Source: Clostridium magnum DSM 2767
Lineage (GTDB): Bacteria > Bacillota > Clostridia > Clostridiales > Clostridiaceae
Direction: 5' to 3'
Assembly (NCBI RefSeq): GCF_001623875.1
Contig: NZ_LWAE01000012.1
Coordinates: 55,548 to 119,547 of the forward strand
Length of the DNA stretch: 64,000 nucleotides
The position numbers and the translations under genes are program-made. Numbering within the stretch: the stretch's first letter is position 1; the number at the start of each line of letters is the position of its first letter. Of this stretch, positions 45,677 through 53,733 are shown one piece after another. The notes under the pieces are model-generated. The model saw nothing but the letters and a program-made list of their open reading frames with translations. It did not search any database and was not told where the DNA came from.

Positions 45677-46903
45677 ATGTCTCGATTTGATACTTATTTT
45701 TTAATGAAAACTGAAGATGTTGAAGAATACGTTCAAGAGAAGATTCATTTTTTTGAAGATGATGTAAAACTGGAATCAAAAGAGATAGGCGACGGCAATT
45801 TAAATTATGTATTCAGAATAAAGGATACTAAATCTGGTAAGTCCATTATTGTGAAGCAAGCAGGAGAAGCTCTGAGGATATCAAAAGAGATGAAAGTATC
45901 TACTGATAGAGGTAGAATAGAGGCTAAAATATTGCAAACGCAAAATAAATATGCTCATGGACTTGTTCCCAAAGTATATCTTTACGATGGAGTAATGTGC
46001 GCCATTATTATGGAAGATATGATTGGACATACTATGATGCGTACTGGATTAATGAATCATGAAATATATCCAAAATTTGCAGAACATATAACAACTTTTA
46101 TGGTAAATACTTTATTACCTACAACAGATGTAGTGATGAATCATAAGGAAAAAAAAGAATTAGTTAAACAATTTATCAACCCAGATCTTTGTGAAATTAC
46201 AGAGGATTTAGTCTACAGCGAGCCATATATTGATTATAATCATAGAAATAATGTTTTTCCGCCAGTAGCAGATTTTGTTCAAAAGGAATTATATGAAGAT
46301 AAACAACTTCACCTAGAAGTAGCAAAGTTGAAATTTGATTTCATGAATAATGCCCAAGCCTTAATTCATGGAGATTTACACACTGGTTCCATATTCATAA
46401 ATAAAGAACATACTTTTATATTTGACCCTGAGTTTGCTTTTTATGGTCCTATTGGATATGATGTGGGCAATGTTATCGCCAATATGTTTTTTACCTGGTG
46501 TAATGGATATGCAACTATTGAAAATAAAGAAAAAAGAGAGAAGTTCTGCAATTGGGCTATTGACACCATAGAAGAAATTGTTGATAAATTTATAGCTAAA
46601 TTCAAAGTGAAATTTAGAGAAAGTGCAGCGGATATAATGGCTAAAAGAGAAGGTTTTCTGGATTGGTATTTAGGTAATATTTTAGCTGACACAGCAGGAG
46701 TTGCAGGTCTTGAATCTATAAGAAGAACTGTGGGTATGGCTAATGTCAAGGATATTACAACAATTCTGGATCAAGACAAAAGAACTATGGTAGAAAAGAT
46801 GGTAATTACTTTGGCTAAGAATTATATAATTAATAGAGAAAAATTCAATACTGGAGCTGACTATAGAAAAGCCATTAATGAAGTTATTGAACTATATTCG
46901 TAA
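45677..46903 (+). CDS. mtnK: S-methyl-5-thioribose kinase (MtnK-like)
   Basis: This 408-residue kinase of the choline/aminoglycoside phosphotransferase fold has 'EIGDGNLNYVFRI' (glycine-rich loop), 'SIIVKQAGEALR' (catalytic Lys region), 'IIMEDM' (hinge), the Brenner motif ALIHGDLHTGSIFI and the DPE segment FIFDPEFAFYGPIGYDVGN, which is diagnostic for MtnK. It phosphorylates methylthioribose, and in the DHAP shunt also 5-deoxyribose, at C1. An in-frame TTG at 45671 precedes it, but AGGTAAGGTG fits ATG 45677 better. mtnA follows after 48 bp. Confidence 0.92.
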   Translation: MSRFDTYFLMKTEDVEEYVQEKIHFFEDDVKLESKEIGDGNLNYVFRIKDTKSGKSIIVKQAGEALRISKEMKVSTDRGRIEAKILQTQNKYAHGLVPKVYLYDGVMCAIIMEDMIGHTMMRTGLMNHEIYPKFAEHITTFMVNTLLPTTDVVMNHKEKKELVKQFINPDLCEITEDLVYSEPYIDYNHRNNVFPPVADFVQKELYEDKQLHLEVAKLKFDFMNNAQALIHGDLHTGSIFINKEHTFIFDPEFAFYGPIGYDVGNVIANMFFTWCNGYATIENKEKREKFCNWAIDTIEEIVDKFIAKFKVKFRESAADIMAKREGFLDWYLGNILADTAGVAGLESIRRTVGMANVKDITTILDQDKRTMVEKMVITLAKNYIINREKFNTGADYRKAINEVIELYS

Positions 46904-46951
46904 ATAGAAGACTTTTTGTCATAAGTAGTGTAAAAGAAAGGAAAAGAGAAT

Positions 46952-48046
46952 ATGGAAAGTAAAAAATTAATCATGAATTATGATACGGTAGCTTTAGATG
47001 ATGAAAATAGTGCCTTAGTAATTATTGATCAAACAAAGCTTCCAGGTAAAATGGAGATATTAAGACTGACAAATCAAAAGGATATATGGGAAGCCATTTA
47101 CTTTCTTAAGGTTAGAGGAGCACCTGCCATTGGTGTTGCTGCGGCTATAGGGGTATACTTGGCAGCTAAAGAAATTCAGGCAGATGATTTTGATGATTTT
47201 TATAAGCTGTTTGACCAGGCGAAAGATTACTTGGCTTCATCAAGACCAACAGCTGTTAATTTATTCTGGGCATTAAACCGTATGGATAGTGTTGTTAAAG
47301 CAAATAGGGGGAAATCTGTATCAGAAATCAAGGAGTTACTTCATAATGAAGCAATAGCTATAAGGAAAGAAGATATTTGGGTGTGTAAACAAATTGGAGA
47401 ATTTGGGCTGACCCTTGTAAAACCGGGAGATGGTATTTTAACTCATTGCAATGCTGGACAATTAGCTACAGTTAAATATGGAACAGCAACTGCACCTATG
47501 TATTTAGGCCATGAAAGAGGTTATAACTTCAAAATTTTTGCTGATGAGACAAGACCTCTTCTTCAGGGAGCTAGATTGACTGCTTTTGAGTTATTTGAAT
47601 CTGGGCTTGATGTTACATTAATCTGCGATAATATGTCAGCTACAGTAATGAAAAATGGTTGGGTTAAGGCTATATTTGTAGGGTGTGATCGTGTAGCTGC
47701 TAATGGTGATGCGGCCAATAAAATCGGAACTTCTGTAGTGGCTATTGTGGCAAAAAGATACAATATACCTTTTTATATTTGTGCGCCTACCTCTACTATT
47801 GATATGAGTACTAAGACAGGTGCTGATATCAAAATAGAGCAGAGACCGGCGGAAGAAGTTACAGAAATGTGGTATAAAGAACGAATGTCTCCAGAGGGAA
47901 TTAAAGTTTTCAATCCAGCCTTTGATGTTACTGATAATGATTTGATTTCAGGGATTGTAACAGAGTACGGGATAGCTCGAGCTCCATATACAGAAACATT
48001 AAAAGATATATTTCAAAAGAAAGAAAAATTCAAAGATAGCTTCTAA
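46952..48046 (+). CDS. mtnA: Methylthioribose-1-phosphate isomerase
   Basis: This 364-residue aldose-ketose isomerase of the eIF2B-related fold shows 'RGAPAIGVAAAIG' (near residue 53), 'LTHCNAGQLATVKYGTA' with the catalytic-site Cys near 170, 'CDNMSATVM' and 'GCDRVAANGDAANKIGT' with the catalytic Asp. It converts MTR-1-P (or 5-deoxyribose 1-phosphate) to the ribulose 1-phosphate form, which is the substrate of a class II aldolase such as the one at 40628. No MTA nucleosidase and none of the later methionine-salvage enzymes are in the window, which favours the DHAP shunt over full methionine salvage. Confidence 0.93.
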   Translation: MESKKLIMNYDTVALDDENSALVIIDQTKLPGKMEILRLTNQKDIWEAIYFLKVRGAPAIGVAAAIGVYLAAKEIQADDFDDFYKLFDQAKDYLASSRPTAVNLFWALNRMDSVVKANRGKSVSEIKELLHNEAIAIRKEDIWVCKQIGEFGLTLVKPGDGILTHCNAGQLATVKYGTATAPMYLGHERGYNFKIFADETRPLLQGARLTAFELFESGLDVTLICDNMSATVMKNGWVKAIFVGCDRVAANGDAANKIGTSVVAIVAKRYNIPFYICAPTSTIDMSTKTGADIKIEQRPAEEVTEMWYKERMSPEGIKVFNPAFDVTDNDLISGIVTEYGIARAPYTETLKDIFQKKEKFKDSF

Positions 48047-48135
48047 ATAGGAAAATCATAACGAAAATGTAGTAATGATTTCCATAGAAAACACGATAAA
48101 AATACTAGGGGTGAAAAAAGAAAGGGGGGAAGAGT

Positions 48136-49380
48136 ATGTATATTAGTAATATGGTAAAGGTGTACAGTTATTATTCAAGGTTATGGAACAATAATGGATC
48201 CACATCAAATGTTCCTATGGTTAATTCAATAAATCAGGTTGTAAAAAGTGGATATAGCAATACTGAAAGCAGCAGTTCAACTGCAAACAATATGAGTAGG
48301 TTAACTTCTGCATTGACTTTGAAAAAAGATGCAGAAGACTTAGTAAATAGTGCAAAAAAAATTACTAATAACACAAATAGCGGAACTTTTGCACAAAAAT
48401 CTGCTTCCTCAGAAGACAGTACTAAAGTTACAGCCACTGCTGAAAATGGTGTTTATAACACTGTTTATCAAATTAAGGTAGATCAAATAGCCACAGCACA
48501 AGTAAACACTGGTGGTGCAGTAGATAAAAACCAGATAAGTTCAGTACAAGCAGGAACCAATACAATTACAATTGCAGCCGCTGGTAAGTCTAAGGATATA
48601 AGCTTTTCAGTAACTGCAGGAGACAGTAATGAAGCAGTATTGAATAAAATGGCAAAGGCAATCAATGATTCGCAGGCTGGAGTAAAAGCAGTAGTAGTAA
48701 AAAACAGTTCTAATAATAATATTAACCTACAACTTACTTCAGATAAAACTGGTACAAATAATATTTTTTCCATTACTGATAAAACTGGAAATGCAGTAGC
48801 AAGTACAGGAATAGACAATATTAGTTCAAAGGCAGTAGATGCTAAATATGAGATAAATAATGTTTCCTACACTGCTAATAGCAATGATGTAACTACAGAT
48901 AGAGGTAGGGTAACCTTTACTCTAAAGAATTCAACAACGGAGGCAGTTAAAGTAACAGTAAAACAAGACAGCAGCAAAATCGCAGAGGATATAAATGATT
49001 TTGTGGAAAGTTATAATAACCTTATTGAAGCTACTAATAGTAACGGTATGAATAATAGTAATGCACTAAAAGGAATAACTTCACTTATTGATAGAAATAA
49101 AAGTAGCTTAGAGAAAATGGGTATTACTATAAATGAAGACCATACTCTTTCTGTAGATAACAAGAAACTTAACGATAAAATAGAAAATGATATAAAGACA
49201 GTAAAAGATACCTTTAATGGATATCAAAGAGTAGCAGTAAAGATTGAATATTATTCAGATTCAATTGCAAGGAATCCATTTACAGCAGCTGGAGTTAATA
49301 TCCTAGATGTCTATAATAAAAGCTTAATAGCATCCTATAGTTATATAAATGAAGGTTCAATACTAAACTTATATCGTTAA
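48136..49380 (+). CDS. FliD-like flagellar hook-associated protein
   Basis: This 414-residue protein has the FliD C-terminal domain: 'YQIKVDQIATAQVNTGGAV' (N-terminal part of the domain), 'NIFSITDKTGNA', 'AVDAKYEINNVSYT', 'VTVKQDSSKIAEDINDFVESYNNLIE' (landmark) and a coiled-coil end. It lacks the usual FliD opening ('LASGLDT') and instead starts with a Ser/Asn-rich stretch that repeats the look of clostridial FliD-like surface proteins. No other flagellar gene is nearby, so it is an orphan paralogue of the filament cap protein or a surface protein that borrowed the domain. GGGGGGAAGAG precedes ATG 48136. Confidence 0.72.
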   Translation: MYISNMVKVYSYYSRLWNNNGSTSNVPMVNSINQVVKSGYSNTESSSSTANNMSRLTSALTLKKDAEDLVNSAKKITNNTNSGTFAQKSASSEDSTKVTATAENGVYNTVYQIKVDQIATAQVNTGGAVDKNQISSVQAGTNTITIAAAGKSKDISFSVTAGDSNEAVLNKMAKAINDSQAGVKAVVVKNSSNNNINLQLTSDKTGTNNIFSITDKTGNAVASTGIDNISSKAVDAKYEINNVSYTANSNDVTTDRGRVTFTLKNSTTEAVKVTVKQDSSKIAEDINDFVESYNNLIEATNSNGMNNSNALKGITSLIDRNKSSLEKMGITINEDHTLSVDNKKLNDKIENDIKTVKDTFNGYQRVAVKIEYYSDSIARNPFTAAGVNILDVYNKSLIASYSYINEGSILNLYR

Positions 49381-49412
49381 AAACTCAATAAAAAATACAA
49401 TTATACAGTTGT

Positions 49413-49462
49413 CTCACTTTGTTTGTTAACACCCCTTAAAAAACTACAAACAAAGTGAGCTT
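49413..49462 (+). terminator. Long-stem hairpin after the FliD-like gene
   Basis: CTCACTTTGTTTGT and ACAAACAAAGTGAG form a 14-bp perfect stem around a 19-nt loop. The sequence after it (CTTAAAAATAG) is not T-rich, so termination may be weak. Confidence 0.6.
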
Positions 49463-49529
49463 AAAAATAGCCCAAGAAAGTGTTTAGGTTATCAAAAATA
49501 CAGTGTTAACTAAATAGGAGGAAATAATT

Positions 49530-49877
49530 ATGGAAGAAACAAGTCAGGGATTATCAAAAGAACAAAGTGAGATAATGGCAAGATTAGATAAAGCATTACA
49601 AGAATTTAAAGGAAAACAAGTTTTAATAAACACTAGTAATGATATAATTACAAATCAATTATATAGGAATCTTGATTACAAACTCTTTCAAAATTGTGAA
49701 AAAGAAACTTTACTAGATTTTCAAGACGAAGATAGTGAAGAAAACCCTATAATTTGTATAAAATCAGATGACATTCATCATATTACAATTAATCATAGTG
49801 CTGATGAGCATTATGTTGAGGCTATAAAAATCGAACTTAAAAAAGAGTTTAATATCAGATTAGAATTGCAGCGTTAG
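49530..49877 (+). CDS. Hypothetical protein, 115 aa
   Basis: I do not recognise it. It is a small acidic protein with an N-terminal helix ('KEQSEIMARLDKALQEF'), then alternating strands and helices ('QVLINTSNDIITNQLYRNL', 'NPIICIKSDDIHHITI', 'AIKIELKKEFNIRLELQ'). There is no signal peptide or membrane segment. AGGAGG lies before ATG 49530. It stands between the FliD-like gene and the R5 repeat. Confidence 0.65.
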   Translation: MEETSQGLSKEQSEIMARLDKALQEFKGKQVLINTSNDIITNQLYRNLDYKLFQNCEKETLLDFQDEDSEENPIICIKSDDIHHITINHSADEHYVEAIKIELKKEFNIRLELQR

Positions 49878-49920
49878 AGGTTATCGATATCACCTCAATG
49901 TAACGTATAGATCACTAAGC

Positions 49921-50015
49921 TTTTATCTGATGACGTACCTGCTCCGATACTGGATTCGTTCAACTAAGGATCAGGTGGGGGTTGAAACCCTATCTGATTC
50001 AAGTTTTCACTTCAT
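49921..50015 (-). repeat. Dispersed mosaic repeat, copy R5 (short)
   Basis: This minimal copy of 95 bp keeps both edges (TTTTATCTGATGACG... and ...GTTTTCACTTCAT) and the ATCAGGTGGGGGTT/AACCCTATCTGATT stem, but nearly all of the central module is gone. Confidence 0.72.
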
Positions 50016-50035
50016 TTATTATTTTTGATTCAAGG

Positions 50036-50070
50036 TATGTTATAATGTACAATATATGTTATAATGTATA
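50036..50070. promoter_or_regulatory. Tandem operator-like repeats upstream of the XRE regulator
   Basis: TATGTTATAATGTAC (50036-50050) is repeated as TATGTTATAATGTATA (50055-50070) at a 19-bp spacing. The same motif with the same spacing occurs at 50979-51007, upstream of the glycyl radical enzyme. This suggests that one regulator, the XRE protein in between, controls both promoters. Confidence 0.65.
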
Positions 50071-50109
50071 TATTGTAAAAATGGCAATGTTAAGAAAGGT
50101 TGATATAAA

Positions 50110-50658
50110 TTGAAGAATCCAACATACAATATAGGTTCAGTTTTGAAAAGGGTGAGATTTGAAAGAGGATTGACTTTAGAAGAGACATCTAATCTAACTG
50201 GAGTAAGCAAAGCGATGCTTGGTCAAATTGAAAGAGGTGAATCAAATCCTACAATATCAGTATTATGGAAGATTTCTACGGGGTTACGGATCTCTTTTTC
50301 AGAGCTCTTAGGCAGTGAAAGTACTGATTACGAAGCGGTATCAATAGATGATATAGAACCGGTATACGAATCCGATGGCAAGATGGTATTATATGATGTG
50401 TTTCCCTTCAATCCAATGTTAGGCTTTGAATATTTTTATATTAAACTGCTTCCAGGTGCTGAACATGTTTCTACACCTCATCAAAGTTCAGTAGAAGAAT
50501 ACATTGTAGTAACAGAAGGCACTTTAAAGCTCACTGTGGATGAACAGACCTTTGAGCTTACTGCTCCATCAGCATTGAGGTTTAAACCAAATAAGAATCA
50601 CACTTACAGCAATCCATATGATACTGAAGTTATATTTCAAAATATAATTAAATATTAG
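50110..50658 (+). CDS. XRE-family regulator with C-terminal cupin domain
   Basis: This 182-residue regulator has a Cro/CI-type HTH at residues 8-65 ('IGSVLKRVRFERGLTLEETSN...VSKAMLGQIERGESNPTISVLWKI') and a small-molecule-binding cupin from about residue 105 ('GAEHVSTPHQSSVEEYIVVTEG...PSALRFKPNKNHTYSN'). TTG 50110 is used, with AAAGGTTGAT upstream. It is followed by the glycyl radical enzyme unit, and its own promoter and that unit share the tandem TATGTTATAAYGYAC sites. The cupin ligand may be the enzyme's substrate. Confidence 0.85.
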   Translation: MKNPTYNIGSVLKRVRFERGLTLEETSNLTGVSKAMLGQIERGESNPTISVLWKISTGLRISFSELLGSESTDYEAVSIDDIEPVYESDGKMVLYDVFPFNPMLGFEYFYIKLLPGAEHVSTPHQSSVEEYIVVTEGTLKLTVDEQTFELTAPSALRFKPNKNHTYSNPYDTEVIFQNIIKY

Positions 50659-50729
50659 AATTTTAACCTGACTAACTTGGTGTAAGTCTCTCACTTTATA
50701 TGAAACTCCTCTTCCTAACGTCAGAGGAG

Positions 50730-50867
50730 TAAGCGATTCACACAAAATCATAGATTTTGGTTCTCTGCTTAAGTGGGAGTTCAACGCCAAGTAAGCCATG
50801 CATTCGCAGCTCTAAAATTCAGATGGGGTAAAAGAATCCCCATCTGAATTAAGATCTTGCTTCAATC
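50730..50867 (-). repeat. Dispersed mosaic repeat, copy R6
   Basis: This is a mosaic copy. Its left half (AAGCGATTCACACAAAATCA, continuing to TTCTCTGCTT) matches R3, and its right half (CGCCAAGTAAGCCATGCATT, continuing to a GATGGGGTAA/AATCCCCATC stem) matches R1. The outer left edge is lost or unclear. Confidence 0.68.
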
Positions 50868-50978
50868 CAGAGTGTTAAATAGAGAATTAGGGTTGAAAGT
50901 TAGCTTACATAAACAATAGGTTAACTTCTGGGTTAGTTCTCTATAAAAATATATTCTGGATTAATTTTAAAAACTCAA

Positions 50979-51007
50979 TATGTTATAACGCACAAAGTAT
51001 GTCATAA
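50979..51007. promoter_or_regulatory. Tandem operator-like repeats upstream of the glycyl radical enzyme
   Basis: TATGTTATAACGCAC (50979-50993) and TATGTCATAAAAT (from 50998) are spaced 19 bp apart, as in the 50036-50070 pair. They lie 32 bp upstream of ATG 51039, where binding would block transcription or cover the promoter. Confidence 0.6.
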
Positions 51008-51038
51008 AATAAATACATAAAGGTGAAAGGAGATAACT

Positions 51039-53408
51039 ATGATTACAGAAAGAATTGAATTTGCAAGACAGAACTATATCAATGCAAAGCCTGCAATTTC
51101 CTATGAAAGAGCAAGAATTTGGACAGAGTCACACAAAAAAACAGAAGGGGAATCAGTTGTTATAAGAAGGGCCAAGGCATTTAAAGATACTTGTGAACAG
51201 ATTGAAGTTACTATTTTCGAAGGAGAACTTATTGTTGGTGCCATTGGTGAATTTAGAAAATGCGGTATCTTAACTCCTGAGTTCTCATGGACTTGGGTAG
51301 ATAGAGAAATGGATAACTTCGATAAAAGAGTCCAAGATCCATATGTTATGACAGATGAACAAAGGGAATTCGTTAGAAAAAATATATTCCCATATTGGAA
51401 AGGAAAATCCTTAGAAGAAGCATTTTTAGCACAACTACCTAAAGAAACTGCAAAAGTTGCAGTAGATACGGGCTTCGTTGATAATGATTCAAAATGGAGA
51501 CAGGCTGTTGGTGAAATAACACCGGATTATCAAGATGTTCTATTTAAAAAAGGTTTTGGTGGTATTATTAATGAGGCAAAAGAAAATATCTCCAAGCTTT
51601 CTCTTACTTCAGCAGAAGATATGAAAAAGAAGGGTTTTTACGATTCTATAATAATTACTTCTGAAGGAATCATTATACTTGCAAATAGATATGCTGCAAA
51701 AGCTAGAGAAATGGCTGCTATAGAAAGTGATTCTACAAGAAAACATGAACTTTTAAAAATAGCTGACATATGTAGTAGAATACCAGAAAATCCTCCGGTC
51801 ACTTTTTATGAGGCCATTCAATTTGTTTGGTTTACACAGGTTGGTGGAATAATATCTGAAAATCCACTGGCACTCAATGTTGGAAGATTTGACCAGTTTA
51901 TGTATCCATTCTATAAATCTGATATAGATAAAGGAATAATGACAAAGGATCAAGTTCAAGAGCTTATTGAAGCACTTTGGATAAAATTATCTGAGTGGGT
52001 TTGGACAATCTCTGCAAATACTGCTGAATTCTTTGCAGGATACAATCAATTTCAGAATCTGACAGTAGGAGGCAAAACAAGAGAAGGAAAGGATGCTATC
52101 AATGATCTCTCTTATATGTGTTTAAAAGCTACTGAAAGAGTGAAAACTCACCAACCAGGACTAAGCGTTAGAATTCATCAAGATTGCCCTAGTAGTTTTT
52201 TAGATGGGGTTACCCATTTAGTAAGTAAAGGTACTGGATTTCCGGCAATCCATAATGATGCGGCAGGTTATCAAATGCTTATAAATGCAGGCTATGAACC
52301 AGAAGATGCTAGAGATTGGAATAACTGTGGCTGTGTAGTGCCTCATTTCCGTAAAACTGGTGAATGGACCTCAGCGGTAAACATAAACTTTACTGCAGCT
52401 TTAGAATTTGCACTAAATGAAGGTAAAAGCAGGATTAATGGCGAGAAAATAGGTTTGGACGAAAAAAATCCAAGTAGCTTTCAATCCTATGAAGAAGTTG
52501 AAAAAGCTTTCTACAAACAATTTGATAATTTAATTGAACACTCAATTATAGCTACCTTATTAGCGCAAAAACTCCATAAGGAAATGGTTCCAAGACCATT
52601 CCTATCTTCTTGTATAGAAGAGTGCATGATAAAAGGTAAAGACTTAGTTGATGCCGGTGCAAAATATAATATAGGACCTGTACTTACAGGAATAGGTCTT
52701 GCAGTTACATCTAACTCACTAGCCGCAATCAAGAAACTTGTTTTTGAAGATAAAATTGCAACAATGGATACTATGATAAAGGCACTTGATGCAAACTGGG
52801 AAGGTTATGAGGAACTAAGGCAATTAGCTGCTGCAGTGCCAAAGTATGGCAATGATATTGAATATGTTGATGATATTGCTATAAATATGGCAAATCACTA
52901 TTATAAAGAAGTGCACAAATATAAAGACATAAACGGTAATAGTTTTACTACAGCATTTATGGGGATTTCTAACTACTTGCCTACAGGAAAAGTTGTTGGA
53001 GCAACTCCCTGCGGTAGAAAAGCTAAAGAGCCATTATCTGAAGGGGTATCACCATTTGCAGGATCAGATACTTCTACACCACTAGCAGCCATGCGTTCAG
53101 CGGCAAAGCTTAACCAGGATGTGCATTCTGGTGGAACATTATTAAACTTAAGATTAAATGAAGACTTAGTAAATACGAAGAGAGGGCAAAGCAACTTAGG
53201 TTCTATGATTCAATCCTTCTTTTCCCTAGGAGCCTTTCATGTTCAGTTTAATACCATATCTACTGAAACATTGCGTAAAGCTCAAAGTAATCCTGAAGAT
53301 TACAAAGATTTATTAGTTAGAGTTGCTGGCTACAGTACACAGTTTGTTAATCTATCAAGATCAATGCAGGATGCAATCATTGCAAGAACAGAGCATAAAA
53401 ACTATTAA
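51039..53408 (+). CDS. Glycyl radical enzyme of unassigned specificity (PFL-like family)
   Basis: This 789-residue enzyme has the PFL-like N-terminal domain ('PAISYERARIWTESHKKTEG') and the C-terminal radical loop RVAGYSTQF with Gly764. The size matches glycerol/propanediol dehydratase, choline lyase and hydroxyproline dehydratase relatives (about 790 aa). The active-site loop is NNCGCVVPHF with Cys430 and Cys432. Cys432 aligns with the thiyl Cys of the GCVE motif, but the Glu two residues later, which acts as base in the known dehydratases and lyases, is Val434. So it is probably not a standard eliminase. The activase gene follows after a MITE. GAAAGGAGATAA precedes ATG 51039. Confidence 0.85.
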   Translation: MITERIEFARQNYINAKPAISYERARIWTESHKKTEGESVVIRRAKAFKDTCEQIEVTIFEGELIVGAIGEFRKCGILTPEFSWTWVDREMDNFDKRVQDPYVMTDEQREFVRKNIFPYWKGKSLEEAFLAQLPKETAKVAVDTGFVDNDSKWRQAVGEITPDYQDVLFKKGFGGIINEAKENISKLSLTSAEDMKKKGFYDSIIITSEGIIILANRYAAKAREMAAIESDSTRKHELLKIADICSRIPENPPVTFYEAIQFVWFTQVGGIISENPLALNVGRFDQFMYPFYKSDIDKGIMTKDQVQELIEALWIKLSEWVWTISANTAEFFAGYNQFQNLTVGGKTREGKDAINDLSYMCLKATERVKTHQPGLSVRIHQDCPSSFLDGVTHLVSKGTGFPAIHNDAAGYQMLINAGYEPEDARDWNNCGCVVPHFRKTGEWTSAVNINFTAALEFALNEGKSRINGEKIGLDEKNPSSFQSYEEVEKAFYKQFDNLIEHSIIATLLAQKLHKEMVPRPFLSSCIEECMIKGKDLVDAGAKYNIGPVLTGIGLAVTSNSLAAIKKLVFEDKIATMDTMIKALDANWEGYEELRQLAAAVPKYGNDIEYVDDIAINMANHYYKEVHKYKDINGNSFTTAFMGISNYLPTGKVVGATPCGRKAKEPLSEGVSPFAGSDTSTPLAAMRSAAKLNQDVHSGGTLLNLRLNEDLVNTKRGQSNLGSMIQSFFSLGAFHVQFNTISTETLRKAQSNPEDYKDLLVRVAGYSTQFVNLSRSMQDAIIARTEHKNY

Positions 53409-53411
53409 TAT

Positions 53412-53702
53412 AGGGCTGTTGCACTTACAGATAAACATGGCAGACACTTAACTTATACTTCGGTACATGTTGCCAAACTTCAGCACGATAAAAACCTTTA
53501 ATTATTCTAAAGCTCAGCATTTGGCAAAATCTAAGAACTATTGATAAACTCGTACCTCGGACATATCAATAGTTCTAAGATTTTCCCCAATACTGAGCTA
53601 AGAATAATAAAAAAGTTTTTATATGTGCCTTCAGTTTTGGCAACATGTACCTGCGCATAAGTTAAGTGTCCGATGTTCTTATCTATGTAGTGCAACAGTC
53701 CT
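53412..53702. mobile_element. MITE-like palindromic element with IS1182-type ends
   Basis: This 291-bp element is one long imperfect palindrome: AGGGCTGTTGCACTTACAGA at the left matches the complement of the right end (AGGACTGTTGCACTACATAG). The inner arms continue through GACACTTAACTTAT, ACATGTTGCCAAA and TCTAAGAACTATTGAT. A 5-bp AATAT direct repeat flanks it (53407-53411 and 53703-53707), consistent with a target duplication. It has no coding capacity. Its terminal core GGCTGTTGCAC is the same as in the IS1182-type element at 990-2820. It lies 4 bp after the glycyl radical enzyme stop codon. Confidence 0.85.
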
Positions 53703-53733
53703 AATATTTAATTCAAAGGTAGGAGGAAAGTTT

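Noticed and set aside
53623..53733. N-terminal extension of the activase from ATG 53623
   Set aside because: It is encoded by the MITE; the strong AGGAGG points to ATG 53734.
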